Shown here: positions 34,001-45,560 of the stretch, piece by piece
How positions within the stretch are numbered: the stretch's first letter is position 1
Layout of the letters: each line of letters begins with the position of its first letter
DNA from: Micrasema longulum
Taxonomy: Eukaryota; Arthropoda; Insecta; Trichoptera; Brachycentridae
Direction: 5' to 3'
Assembly (NCBI GenBank): GCA_022494885.1
Contig: JAGVSM010001199.1
Location: forward strand, 1 to 64,000
DNA: 64,000 nucleotides
Position numbers and translations under genes: made by a program
Notes under the pieces: model-generated
What the model saw: the letters and a program-made list of their open reading frames with translations, nothing else
What the model was told of the DNA's origin: nothing
The model's database searches: none

Positions 34001-35368
34001 TCTTATACACGCTGAACTCTCCTCATAGAGAAACGATACTGCACTTATAAGTTTATTGTCTACTCCATACTTTTCCAACACGCCCCACAATTTTATTCTA
34101 TCTACTTTATCATACGCTTTTTGCAAATCGACAAATGCGCAGAATAGTTTTTGATTTTTTGCCAAAAACTTCTCCGTTAGCATTCGCAGCCCAAAAATTT
34201 GATCCGTGCATCCACGTCCACTCATAAAGGCTCCTTGCACGTCCCACACTTTGTCTTTCGCCACCTTTCTTACTTTCTCGATTATAATTTTCCCATACAG
34301 TTTACTGACAGAACTCAGAAGACTGATTGCCCTATAGTTTCCACATTCCGCACGAGATCCCTTTCCCTTATATAAAGGCATGACAACTGCCCTCCTCCAA
34401 TCCAAAGGCATATGTCCTTCCTTTAGGCAGAGATTGAAAAGTCTGTGCAGCCATGTGTCCACGATCTGGCCACCACTCTTCAGATATTCCAATTTATTTA
34501 TTTAGATATTTACATAGAATTTTAAATACATGTTTATTGGGTGGGGACGGAAGAGTTAGAATATGAATAGGGAATAGGATGTTAATATCAGAAAGGTCAG
34601 ATAGGAAATCGGGAAAACAATAATTTATTGGGTATTAAAAAAAAACATGATTTAAATCCTTATCGAGTTGACATTCACAAATGGCAGAGTCCCGGACATG
34701 GATTTAGAACAGGTAGGCACTTTTTATCGATTCATTGTTTGTGAAATTAGTGTTGCCGTTTATTGATATTCTTTTGAATATTATACTTTATTTCAAAAAA
34801 AGTTTAATTGATTTAAATTTTAATCTATGATTATGTTAATTTATAATTAGATTTAGATTTGTTAATTTATTGTATACCTACATTGTTCTAGTTTTTTCTT
34901 CTTTTAATAATAGTTTCATTCTTGTGATATAATATTAGTGTAAAATTTTATTATATACTTATATACTTAATGCAGGTATAATTAATATAAAGCATAAAAT
35001 TTGTGGTCAAACATTTACGTATAAATGAATGTATTTAACCATCTACCGTTTGATTTAACATTTTTGTCGTAGTTGATTGAACTCAACACGAATTATACCT
35101 AAAGAGCTGAAATATTCACACTGGAATGAAAATAAATAAAATAATAAAAAATATTCTGTAGTTATTTTTTCATCACCTTTGTTAAACCATAATTTTCTTT
35201 TAGGTTTTAATGATGATAAAAACAAGGACTTCACGATTGGATGAGTTGATTGAATTTATAAGAGCGAATCATTCCTACGAAGTTTGTGAAGTAATAACTG
35301 TACCAATAGATAAAGGGAACCCGCCTTACTTAAAATGGATCAGTGATACTGTTCCTGCTAAGAAGTAA
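31033..35368 (+). CDS. cutA: CutA homologue (divalent-cation tolerance family)
   Basis: Exons 31033-31153, 31530-31687 and 35204-35368 give 147 residues. The first exon encodes a hydrophobic start (FLIGLFLTSF, cleavage plausible after SVSA), as in animal CutA proteins that carry an N-terminal targeting or anchoring segment. The core follows the family closely: YSIAYVTVPNEKEGKTIGHK, KLAACVNIVPNI, YEWKGEV, then EVLMMIKTRTSRLDEL, EVITVPIDKGNPPYLKWISD. CutA forms trimers; in bacteria it is linked to copper tolerance, while in animals it is associated with acetylcholinesterase anchoring and its role is debated. Intron 2 begins GC rather than GT (GAG|GCAAGT), and only this junction rejoins E-VLMMIKT correctly. 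The long ORF running past exon 1 is intron read-through. Confidence 0.93.
32090..32660 (-). mobile_element. RTE-like LINE 3' fragment, old copy
   Basis: Collinear with the 3' part of the better copy at 32995-34496. On the minus strand one can still read WNWKNKDKSRLNAVKMR and QMCGRSMYDR, which match WNWQRKDESRVNAVEMR and RMCGKSMYDR there. The lower end has the same 'ccataggggtagacagag' terminus. It is heavily mutated and lacks the RT core. Confidence 0.75.
32852..32998 (-). repeat. SINE family B, minus-strand copy
   Basis: The reverse complement gives the family B order: tRNA-like head with B box complement 'gggattcgaaccacag', then 'gattcccattttctaatagt', then 'gttatttacaactcgttg'. It abuts the 3' end of the LINE copy at 32995-34496. 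Confidence 0.7.
32995..34496 (-). mobile_element. RTE/BovB-like LINE, 5'-truncated reverse transcriptase
   Basis: The minus-strand frame 34492-33323 (389 codons) continues after one in-frame TAA in the same frame to 32999. RT motifs are clear: WRRAVVMPLYKGKGSR, NYRAISLLSSVSKLYGK, QGAFMSGRGCTDQI, FVDLQKAYDKVDR with the first catalytic Asp, KGMKQGCVMSPWLFNLY and LLYADNAVLLA. Downstream are YLGSMFSRDGRV and the C-terminal RWFGHVERM and GRPRKTW. The catalytic box reads YADN, not YADD. Together with the stop codon this makes the copy inactive. The endonuclease domain is absent, as expected of a 5'-truncated LINE insertion. It sits antisense in intron 2 of the CutA gene. Confidence 0.9.
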
Positions 35369-35484
35369 TATCTAATGATCCGAGTAATGAGTGAAACCAA
35401 AATACATCCTAATTATACAAGAGGATGATTTTCTAAATAAAATAAATTTACTTTTTTGATTGATTTTTCCTTTTATATATTACT

Positions 35485-35995
35485 AGCTTTTACCCATGCT
35501 TCACTCGCATTGTATTAGGGAGAAATAAGTTAGGTAATTAATTAGTTTCGTCATTTATACATAACAATTTTCCCGATGGATTTTTTTTTCAAGATAGAAA
35601 GTAGCTTGTATCGATTGCCGGTCCTCTAACTATCACTGAAAAAACGTAACGATCTGTTTGTCTATGGCAACGTAGCATCGTTATTCTATTCACAAATTCA
35701 AATCTCACTACAAAACCAAATGAAAATCAAACCAAACTAACCATAGACAATGAAAGTTAAATTATAGAAATTTAAAGAATGAATTTCATATGGATTCTTT
35801 TTGACATTCCACCTTACCGCCTGCTCATTTTCAAATAATTTCGCTCCATTGCCGATATATTTTTTCATTGTCCTTTTTTAATTTGGGATGAAAAATAAGT
35901 ATACTGTTTTACTTCTCACCTCCGGCTAACCCTATGCAAAAAATTATGTTAATCAGTCGCTCCGTTGAGACGTGAAGAAAACAAACAAACACACT
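35485..35995. repeat. Degenerate dispersed repeat of lepidopteran type
   Basis: Opens with 'actagcttttacccatgctt' followed by 'cactcgcat', a degraded form of the 'cttttgcccgcggcttcg' terminus common in moth and butterfly genomes. It closes with 'cagtcgctccgttgagacg' and a run of 'aaacaaacaaacac', again the usual end of that repeat. Identification rests on memory of the pattern. Confidence 0.45.
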
Positions 35996-36106
35996 TTCAC
36001 ATTTATAATATTACCATGAATGGATGGATATAGTTTAAAATGAATATATATTTTAGTTAAATGGGTGCGTAGATTTTTACAGTCACTGTTATCAATATAT
36101 ATATTT

Positions 36107-36235
36107 TTGGGTGAACCTGCGTAAGTTGGAGGATTCGTTCCGACGTTTCGGCTACCATTGCAGGTGCTATCTTCATTAGCAATGGTAGTCGAAACGTCAG
36201 AACGAATCTAACTTACACGGGATCACTCAAAAAAG
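36107..36235. repeat. Foldback with CGAAACGT arms
   Basis: The arms 'ttcgttccgacgtttcggct' and, inverted, 'agtcgaaacgtcagaacgaa' surround 'accattgcaggtgctatc'. On the minus strand the order CTAATGA ... CGAAAC recalls a mutated hammerhead core, but its stem II is weak. Confidence 0.55.
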
Positions 36236-36284
36236 ATAAAAATTAATCTATTTTAGTACTTTTGTTTTTTTCAAATTTAAATTA

Positions 36285-36575
36285 TTTATTTACAATTCTT
36301 GATGAAATTCCATTGTAATGATGTAATAACTTATATTTACATATAAGTTACTAATTAAAAATACTTGGTACACTTCCATTTATTTTTTCGACCAATTAGC
36401 GCTTTCACCCTTTAATATCTTCAGACTGGTAAACATTATACGTTAAGGATAATTTATACAAAACTAAATGTTATTATTAGCTAATTGGTCAATAAATAAG
36501 TGGAAGTGTACTAAGTATTTTTAATTAGTAACTTATATGTAAATATAAGTTATTACATCATTACTAATGTTTTTG
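36285..36575. mobile_element. MITE family G, near-complete palindromic copy
   Basis: Long inverted arms of roughly 85 bases: 'gtaatgatgtaataacttat', 'atttacatataagttact', 'atacttggtacacttcca' and 'ttcgaccaattagc' are mirrored in order on the right. The arms enclose about 90 bp. The copy at 12485-12670 and a fragment near 59435-59480 belong to the same family. Confidence 0.8.
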
Positions 36576-37659
36576 TTACTGATATTTAACAAAAATCATA
36601 TTGGAAGAATTTAATGCAACAAATGTGACTTTTTCGTTAGCAATTTATAGTAATGCGAGTATAAACTTATTTTTCATTGTTCTTTCTACTTACCGTGAAA
36701 AATGGGTTAGTTATAGTTAATAGTTCATTTATTTTTATTGATTATTTTTAATCATTTTAACAACACGGATTGTGCTAAAGGTATCAAACTTTATTAATAC
36801 ATATTTATAAAACCAGTCTCAAGTGGATTTAAATATTTTATTTATTTTATTTTAGCATTATTGTTTCTCTTAAAAGTTGTAGTGGACATCCATGCATGAG
36901 GTCTCATGTTTGATTTTCAACTTAGTAAAAATGAAATACGAACTAGTGAAGATTTACAGGTATTTCAACAGAGACAGGAATCTTTTTCTAATGAGACTAT
37001 TTACAAGGGCTTTTCAACAAGTGAGGTTTACTAATGCTGTGATCTGTGCGCCATAACTTTAAGGGTAAGAAACAGAAGGAAAGTGTAGAATTACTACCAT
37101 CCATTAAATAAATAAAAGGCAATTTAAAACTTATCATTTTAATACATATAATAAATAATTGTTGGTTTTTAATGCAGTTTCAGCCTTGTTTTTCAATAAC
37201 TCGTTCTTATACTTTGTTACATTATACAATGTTTTATGTACTTTCACAAAAATCCAGAGGTTCCTTTGCGAAACTATAGAAACCCTTAAGATACATATTG
37301 GAGTATGTAATATTAGTTATTACGACCTGCGAGATATAAAGGTCAAAAATGTTTTATAGTGTATAAGTTTCAAGTTATATTGCAATTATAAAAATACACG
37401 TTTAATAAATCATCGTAATAAATTGCGCAGGGTCAAAAAGAGAGTAGCGACTAATAAATTAATTTGTCCAACATATCAAATTTAATTTGGCTTGTACATT
37501 TGTATTAAAATCTAATGTAATAATTATTATTATATAACATAATTTTGGAGCGACTGTACAGTAGTATAATTAGATCTTATCTATGACTTCTTCTAATACG
37601 ATTTCAACTCCAATGGGATTTATTAAATCAAATGGAAATGTAACATTACGTGGAGTAAT

Positions 37660-37781
37660 TTACAATGAACAAAATCTCCAATGGCAGATATTATTCCACA
37701 GATATTCAATGGCAGAATACGAAGCAGCACCAAGTAAACGTCCAGCTGCTTCGGTTGCTTGAATCTCATCCAGCCGAGTCC
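37660..37781 (-). CDS. Orphan candidate last exon
   Basis: On the minus strand a good acceptor (CTTTTGCAG) precedes an open segment in phase 2 that gives TRLDEIQATEAAGRLLGAAS then YSAIEYLWNNICHW and ends TAA at 37660; an AATAAA lies about 40 bases further on. Codon use and the amphipathic, protein-like sequence suggest a true terminal exon of a minus-strand gene. I could not recognise the family or find partner exons in the 10 kb upstream. It may be an isolated pseudogene fragment or an exon of a gene with very long introns. A longer overlapping frame in another phase (to 37623) looks less protein-like. Confidence 0.4.
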
Positions 37782-38147
37782 CTGCAAAAGAAAATCAATC
37801 GTTAAGAGATTTTCACGGGTGAATTTTGTAGACATAACAAATACACTTTGGATAGTACCATGCATACTATTATATAGTATATAACAAGAGGGTGCATTAA
37901 ATGTAAGAAAGTAAATAACACGCAAAAATCATGCAATAATAAATCAATTATCTTTTTAACCCTTTCAGACATTAATTAATTCCTGTGGATATACAAATAT
38001 GTTTATTATTCCCTATTGAATTATTTGAAAAATTTTGGCATTTAATTTTATTGAGCGTTAAATAATTAACTCTCAAACTGACAAAGTTCATGAAACATGT
38101 GTTTATTATTATCTTACGATATATATTTGTTCAATAAAATTATTGGG

Positions 38148-38510
38148 TGTTAACATAAGTTGTCTGTTTTTTTCTATATGAAGAGGACACAACAAAAAAA
38201 GTTACAACAAATTAGTCGATAATGTGTTCTTCTTTATTATTTTACAATAAATTTAAAGAGCAGCATTTGGCAGCTTTATTCACTCGATTGAATGCGAACA
38301 GGTGTCGAAAATCCTCACTTTTGTCCACTTTACATTCCATTTTTAAGGCTTGTAATCAAAATTTAACGTAAAAGCAAACACAATATCTTATAGAGCAGAA
38401 ATTTTTCTTTCAAATGATGTATCTGATTGTATGATAACCTTTACCATTTTGTTTTAATTTTGATGCTTATTTTTAAATTTGGAAAAAAACTGACACAACT
38501 TATGTAACTT
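38148..38510. mobile_element. mariner-derived MITE, uninterrupted copy
   Basis: The terminal repeats 'gttaacataagttgtctg' and the inverse of 'cagacacaacttatg'-like sequence at the right close an element of about 360 bp. On the minus strand a relic frame MECKVDKSEDFRHLFAFNR resembles the N-terminus of mariner transposases, so this is a deletion derivative. It supplies the empty-site reference for the nested insertion at 16470-17955. Confidence 0.6.
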
Positions 38511-39313
38511 ACCTAGCAGTTTAATTTTATTTAAGTGTATTTAAAATCTGCTTAAAATATTGTTTATAAGGATGGGAGGAATTCGCTGTAAAACAATCCA
38601 ATCAGAAAGAAGCCAGTTGTCAAATTAAAAAACAAATTTTCTATGTAATGCCAACTATCAACATAAGCAGAAAAAAATAGGGTACTTAAGGATACCAGAA
38701 ATTAAAAATAACTTAGCCACTTTTTAATTTCAGTAGGTACCTACGTGAGTAAATCAATCTTACATTTGATGTATATTTATTTGAATAGTCACACCCGGAT
38801 GAAAGGGTTACTTCTAAAACAGTATAAAATTTTCTGGCACCTTTTACTTAGAAAAGGGGGAGAGATTAAGGAAGAGAAAGAAAATAATGTTCTCTCCTCT
38901 CTCAAAACATCACAAATTGAGCTAAAAGTTGTAAGTTAAACACAATGTATCAAACAAAGTATGATAGTGCATAATGAGTCAAAAACTAATAAAAGCCAGG
39001 AGCATTAAACAATAATTTATGTTGTTCATACAGAATACCAAAACAACAAATTTACATAATATACCACAAAATAAAAATTAATCATTTACAAAATGTTAAG
39101 TATTTTTCATTGCAGTATTCTCATAAAATACGTATATTATATTATGTATGTATTGTCTAATATTGAATATATAAAGTGGAACATAAAATCTAAAACAGTG
39201 TAGGACATTTTTTTTCTTCCAAGACATTAATAACATGCAATTTTAAAGTTAAAAATGTGCCTACTGAATCTAATTATACAAATATTCATTCATTCAACTA
39301 AATATTTGTTTTT

Positions 39314-39718
39314 TGTCAGTGATAGGGGAAATTGGATACAAAAGTGTTTTCTTGCGCGTGGTAAAAATTAGAGTATTAAAATTGTATGGCAAAATTTCTT
39401 GAAAATGTACGAATTAAAAAAAAAAAAAAAAACTAACTATATACTTTGAAAGATGTCACTGGTTCATATGAATCAACTGATGATCATAGAGCTGTGAAAG
39501 ATATCCGGTTTGCTTACCGTAAACGGGCCAATCGGCAGAACTGACAGATAATCAACGGAAGACAACCTCTAATATCAATCGCGGAGTTATTTTAGAAATA
39601 AAAAACTTTAAAAAATCATAGTGTTGATAATACGATGAATAAAAATTGTGAATTTTTTTTTAGCTTAGTTTAATATTCACAAATTAAAAAATAAATAAAT
39701 AAACACTGAACTTCTTCA
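39314..39718. mobile_element. MITE family A copy
   Basis: Ends in 'cactgaacttctt' and begins with a diverged 'cagtgatagggg'. The internal blocks 'agctgtgaaagatatccgg', 'gaactgacagataatc' and 'gcggagttattttag' correspond in order to the reverse of other copies. A related fragment is at about 40055-40105. Confidence 0.5.
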
Positions 39719-42700
39719 TAATAGCGTTGTCATGTGTTGTGGTAGGTTTCCTGGTGGACATTTTTTTTGACGTTTAGTGTATTTCTATAAATTTTTGCAC
39801 CTTCATTTATTTATTTTTTTGAAATATATGTGTATTTTGTACTTAAATTATTAATATTATAATCCCACAGCAAGCACAAGAGGTTGCCTCTTTTTTGTCG
39901 TGGTACTTCGTTTCGTTTTTTGTTTCCGTACTTTTGCTTTATTATGTATTTCTTTTTTGTCAACATGTTGTAACTTTATATTTTATTTAATTAAAAAAAA
40001 AAAAAACAACAGCTACTGGATTCTACTTTTAAATGTAAGCACAACTGACAGACAACTCGTGACGTCACAGGCGGAGTAATTTCAAAATTACTTTTTCACA
40101 CCAGCAGTATTTTGACACTTAAAAACGACGCAACATGGCGTAAATTGAATTTAAACTGGCAGTTGCGCCAGTTGGCAGTATAAACTAAGCGGCGTCTACT
40201 AAACCCACTCATTTATGATGAATTTTGTCGGCTTGAGTTTAATGTGCGTATGCAATTTCTTGGCTATTATAACTCTGCCATTGGTTAAGAATTAAAAAAA
40301 ATTCACTTTGTTCCACATCCATAAAAATAAAAGTGTTGCTTACACAATTTTTATGCAAAAAGACTAAGCTGTATCATCAGCTATCACAAAAAATCGTGAG
40401 TATATATTTTTTGCACCACAACAGTCCAAGACCCCCAATTAATCAATAACATGGAAAAATGATATATAATTATTATGATAACAAAGTTTATGAGGCAAGC
40501 GACTTTGTTTGTTTTAAATCACTTTTATATATTTTTTTGTACATTATAGGTCTCTTTGTAATACTACATTAACACATTATACAAGTAGGTGTAATATTAT
40601 AGTAAAAGTGATTATTTTACAAAGCAAACAAAAAAAGGATCATGCTTATCTACATAAATCTACTTCTACGAATATTAAGTTCGTACCGTAAATAACAGTG
40701 AATCCTTGTTAAAGATGTTATTTTGACGAAAACTGAAACGCATCCTCAATTAATATGGCAATTGCAAATGCCACTTTATGTTATCCCATTTTTTGATACC
40801 AACAACTACTATTTAAAGGTTTACTAAAAAAAACTGTATAGATGGACGGTGTTGAATGAAAATTCAAACATGTATTCAATTAGATCTCTGTTTTGAGAAT
40901 GTGGACTTGGGAGTTTTGTAATTAATCATCCGATTGTATTGCTGATTAATTGATACAGCCATATTATAATATATAAAAAATGACAGGAAAATTGAATAAA
41001 ACAGGAAACATTTTTTTAAAACTTTTCGGGAAGACTTTGTTCGATGATGTTCTACAAAAATCGGCAGACGTTAACTAACCAAATTGATAAATGAAAATAA
41101 AAATTTTGGAGAGTCATAAATAGTTACATGACATGTATAAATATTCAATCTACAGGAGTACAAGTGAAGGGAAATTCTTCAAAGAATACACTTCGTAGAA
41201 ATATTTTGAATTTATTTACATTATTGATAACTAAAATAAGAAAAAATGTGGACTAAGGTTAACTATTTAAAATAGATCCTATTCTATTTGCCAGTGTTTG
41301 GCAAGGCTGATGAATATAATATACCATCAATAAAGATATACATTTTTAAACAATTACAATGAAACAGTCTTATGTTTATTAGGGAAAAATTATTGCTTAT
41401 AACAAATCAAGGGGGCATCGTAAGATTAGTGAAGAAACGTGACTCTTAGGAAAGTTACTATTCTTAGTTTTGTCCTAAATATTAATTTAGTCTTAAACTT
41501 TAATTAATCGTATTATATAAATTCCATCTCAACTTTCATAATTGATAGTAAATTATGAAAGCACAATCCACAATAACATTATTACAACCGCCTTTATCAC
41601 TAATTCTGTATACTTAAAATTACATTTCCTCAAGATTCTAACTTACCAGCTCAACTGACTGCCCTGTGAATAAAAACTGTATTCTTCACACTAAAATGTT
41701 TCTACAAATGAAAACATTACAGGCAGTAAGGCATATAATCAATAAAATTAGAAATGTAGAAGTAATAATATGTTTAGTCCTCCGAATAATAAAAGTACAG
41801 TGGAAATCCAATTATCCGAATTCCGACTATCCAAATCGCTTTCAGAATTTCAGAAAAAAAATTAAGACCGAAACATACTGCGATTCACAAAATAACAACT
41901 TGGCTGCCTGAAAACGGATGATGACAGTCAAACAGCTTACTTTACCGAGATGTTCAGAAAGCAATGACTTTCATTTACAGTACATTACGTACATACTGTA
42001 CTAATGGAAAGCACTTGTAAAAAAAAAACCATTTTCAATTTTAACATATGTGTAGAAAATAATTAATTGAAGTATACCCTTTTTTCGAAAAAAAAAATCC
42101 AATTACACTATTATTTTATCCAAATGGGGCCCGGTTCCTATTGATTTAGATAATTAGAGTTCTACTGTACATACATAATATGTAATAAGTAAAATAATCC
42201 AAAGAGATTTGTAATTTTTTATCCAAAACCTGTTTTAAAAAATGTTACCAATCTACAAACACTAATAAAAAATAAATGCATGGTAAATAAAAAACAAGCT
42301 TCTAAGTTATATCACACTTGTACGGTCATTATGACTGGATGATCCATTTTACAGTCAGACCACAATAATTTTATAATAAGAAAAAACTCCGTTTTAAACT
42401 TTGGTGTCTTGTCACAGAATATAAAGACATACCTATTACACTAGAGAATAACTTTTTTTTATGGAAAATAAATATTTGTCAGTGATACTGTAATTCTGCG
42501 TAACCTGTTTTTTTACAAAAATGTTTTACTGAAATAAAACATAGGGACTAAGAGCCATTAGTTTTCAATTATTGCTTTTTTTACTTTAAATAATGATATT
42601 TTTTCTGATACTCCAGCAATATTTTTAGGATCCCCTGCCAAAAAATTCAATTGATAGTTACGTGGTATTTCAGTATCTCCGACAATATGCTAAAAGTTAT

Positions 42701-43059
42701 GAAATTCCTAATTATTATAATAAACTTTTATAACTGCTATGAAAAATGTGTAGGTAGGTATAATATTTATTACAATACATACATTCAACCAATTTCACTA
42801 AACATTTTGTAATATAACATTATTTGTATAAGAGATATACAAATCAATTGAAATGGTTAGCACCAATCATTGAATTCATATTATGTATACTTATAAATAA
42901 ACAATCAATATTAATATAATACAATATTCTCACAGATAAGTATTGTCGGTATACTGATCCTCTAAATGACAAAAATTGAGAAAACAAGTTAAAAAGGCAG
43001 TTATATGTCATTTTCCAAACATTAACAACGGATAAAATCCTCAGAGGTTTAGTTTAGAA

Positions 43060-43205
43060 ATTCATCATCATCATTCCCTTTCCACACCTAATGGAGCATA
43101 AGGCACTGTATTGGTACACCAATCGCAGCGTATCTTGATCTTTTTTTGTTACATGAAGGTAAGATGATCAGTTCTCTTTTGTTATATGAAGGTAAAGATC
43201 AGAAT
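43060..43205. repeat. SINE family D, partial copy
   Basis: Contains 'cattccctttccacacc', then 'ggcactgtattggtacacc', then 'cagcgtatcttgatc', the tail half of family D. It lies just before a LINE fragment. Confidence 0.5.
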
Positions 43206-43374
43206 CATTCACAAAGATGGAGAATGCATAGCGGATGTGAACCATAGAATAGGTGTGGGATGAATGAAATTCAGATCGGTAACGGGAATCTTGTGTGACC
43301 CAAAAATACCTTAAATAATAAATAAAGCTAAAAGTAAAGATATACCAGACTATTGTTAGATCCAAATGCTGGAC

Positions 43375-43780
43375 TACGTACGACTCGTACTCCGGGCAAC
43401 TTGAAACAACAGAAATGGGAATGCTCAGTTGGTCGGCAGGGGTATCATTAAAAGATAGAACTAAGAGTTCACGCATTCGTGGTAGCCTGGGTGTCACTGA
43501 CAAAAACAGTAGGCTGGAAGAGACAGCAGAGATGGTACGGGCACATAAGACGGAGACCACCAGACCATACAATAAATACGGCAATGTCTATGGATTGTCC
43601 ACGACAGTAATCTAGAGGAAGACCAAAGAACTTCTGGATAGCTCAATGTTCCAAATCCTGCATAGAAACGGCCTATTCATCTGAAAGTGACACCCAGAAC
43701 CGAAGATCATACCACCTAAGAACGAGAGCCGACTCCAACAGCCTACCCAGGCAATGAGTTGCGACAGTGCCAAGAAGAAG
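43375..43780 (+). mobile_element. RTE-like LINE C-terminal fragment
   Basis: The plus-strand frame near 43409-43615 reads EMGMLSWSAGVSLKDRT and IRGSLGV, the conserved C-terminal region that in RTE/BovB-type elements runs MLRW-GV---DR then IRGSL-V. It is degenerate, with stops, and the RT core is missing. Confidence 0.65.
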
Positions 43781-43784
43781 AAGG

Positions 43785-43965
43785 TAAGATGACCAGTCTT
43801 ACGATTCAGGTGCCAGTCCAAGGAATATGAAATATTCTAGTGTAAAAACATATTTTTTGAATAAATACATATTTCATGTCAACCATATCGGGAATCGAAC
43901 CGGAGACCTCTCGCATGGTAGGCAAACGCGCTGACCACTACATCACGAGGCCGACAGTTAGCATG
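43785..43965 (-). repeat. SINE family D, best copy
   Basis: The minus strand reads as a tRNA-Gly-like head ('gatgtagtggtcagcgcg', 'ctaccatgcgagaggtctc', 'ggttcgattcccgata') followed by the family D body. The T-arm and B box are intact, but the acceptor stem does not close, so it is a SINE rather than a tRNA gene. Confidence 0.65.
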
Positions 43966-45369
43966 CATAAAAACCCACTAAAAATACTTGTCAAGTACTG
44001 AATTTATATTTTTTATACTTGCAACTCGTATAAGACTGTAAATATCTCGATCCTACCTACATCTTTCCTAATTCAAATTGTTGTTATCTTACCGTCCTGT
44101 GAACAAGTCACATTGAGTCAAGTGTTACTCTGATGAGTCTTTATCATATACCTGCATCTGTATACTTCTGACAAAGTGAACCTGGTGTTCCATAAAAAGC
44201 CTAAAACATACATCTCATCAACATCTACACGATGTATCCATGCAATAGTAAAAGTGAAGTGCTTCATAAAAGAAACAAACAGAAGAATTTAAAAGTGAGT
44301 AAATATTTCTATAAAGTCCACAACATTCCTTCTCTTATCAGTGTATATCTGTTATGTTTTCTGTTGAAAAACCATCAATTCCATTTCCCAAATATTTTTT
44401 TTCAAAATCACATCTATTAAAACAAGTTAAAGGAACTATGATGGTTTCATGAGTATGCGTCATGTCCAAAATATGAATAAAGAAGACTGAAAAATACTTT
44501 TGTTGAGTTGAACATTGAAACTGATTTTTCTCAGCATAGACAATAATGTATTTAAAGGCCGACAGTAAATCAGTATACCGACAAAATACAGATAATTTTT
44601 ATGGCGGGACTAGGTTTCATTTTTCTGGTAGCATATTGTAAATCTCAATTCACTCCCTGTGCATTCTCAATTATTAAGATTAGGAATCTGTACCTATACA
44701 TATTATTTGTATTCAATATCCTGCATTCTTCTACCAGTAAGAAAGCTTTGTTCGAAGCACCAGTATAACATGTAATTATAATTGGTAACTAGTAAGTACA
44801 GAGTCAAGCAAAGGTCAAATCGTGTGATTATGTTTATAATCAAGAAAATGAATTACTTTATTATATTTACATTATCTACAGAAAAAATACTGCCATGACA
44901 TTGTAGGTACCTACATTTTAAACAAAATATTTGTCGGAAACACTAGTAAGAAAATTATTTAAGAGATCTGTTTTATGATTTCAGAATCACAATAAGATAA
45001 GTTTCAGTAAATTCTAAATAATCCATCTAAAAGTTTATGAAAAAAAATATTTGAAAATAAATTCGTAAAACAGTAGGTTTTGGTAAATTATTTCTTATAC
45101 ATATACCCGACAGTGATTTCATACATTCTATGCATTTATTTTCTCAAACTAAAATTTTTTCTAACATAATTTTTTTAATACAATTTTTCAAAAACTAATA
45201 TTAATAATAAAATATAAAAAATAAAAAAAATAGTTATGTAAACATGTTAGTTCTTCGAAAAATACAAAGTAATAATTTGTGATAGGAATTGACTTTTCTA
45301 TAAGCAATGTATCTGAGGATCAAACATTATTCAACATAGAAACAATAACATCAACAAATTACAACAGAG

Positions 45370-45560
45370 ATGGAGAACAAAAGTAAAGGCGTTTACAGGG
45401 CTTATGACCTACTTCCATATTTCCTTCTTTAAAATGTTCTCCATCCGTTGTTATTTATTAATCTTAATAACTCCCAAAGGTGAAATCCAGTCTTTTGTCT
45501 GCAAGCATTTGGACAAACTCAAAATATTGTAATAGAAACCATACTTGATAATATGGGGTT
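45370..45560. repeat. Dispersed repeat F copy
   Basis: Shares 'gaaatccagtcttttgtctg' and 'ggacaaactcaaaatattgt' with the copy at 8615-8935, and 'tccatatttcc ... ttctccatcc' with the left edge of the window and with 61010-61085. Confidence 0.45.

Larger units (their letters stand above)
35369..37659. other. Repeat-rich spacer downstream of CutA
   Basis: Starts with the CutA 3' UTR (AATAAA-type hexamers near 35437-35447). It then contains a degenerate dispersed repeat, a foldback with hammerhead-like arms, a palindromic MITE and AT-rich sequence. No exon was recognised before the candidate at 37660. Confidence 0.5.

Noticed and set aside
32951..34028. Plus-strand frames of 121 and 180 codons
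   Set aside because: Antisense shadows of the LINE reverse transcriptase on the minus strand.
41641..41672. Possible 17-nt microexon on the minus strand (CACAG ... GTAAG)
   Set aside because: The splice-like signals are good, but nothing links it to another exon and such pairs occur by chance in AT-rich DNA.
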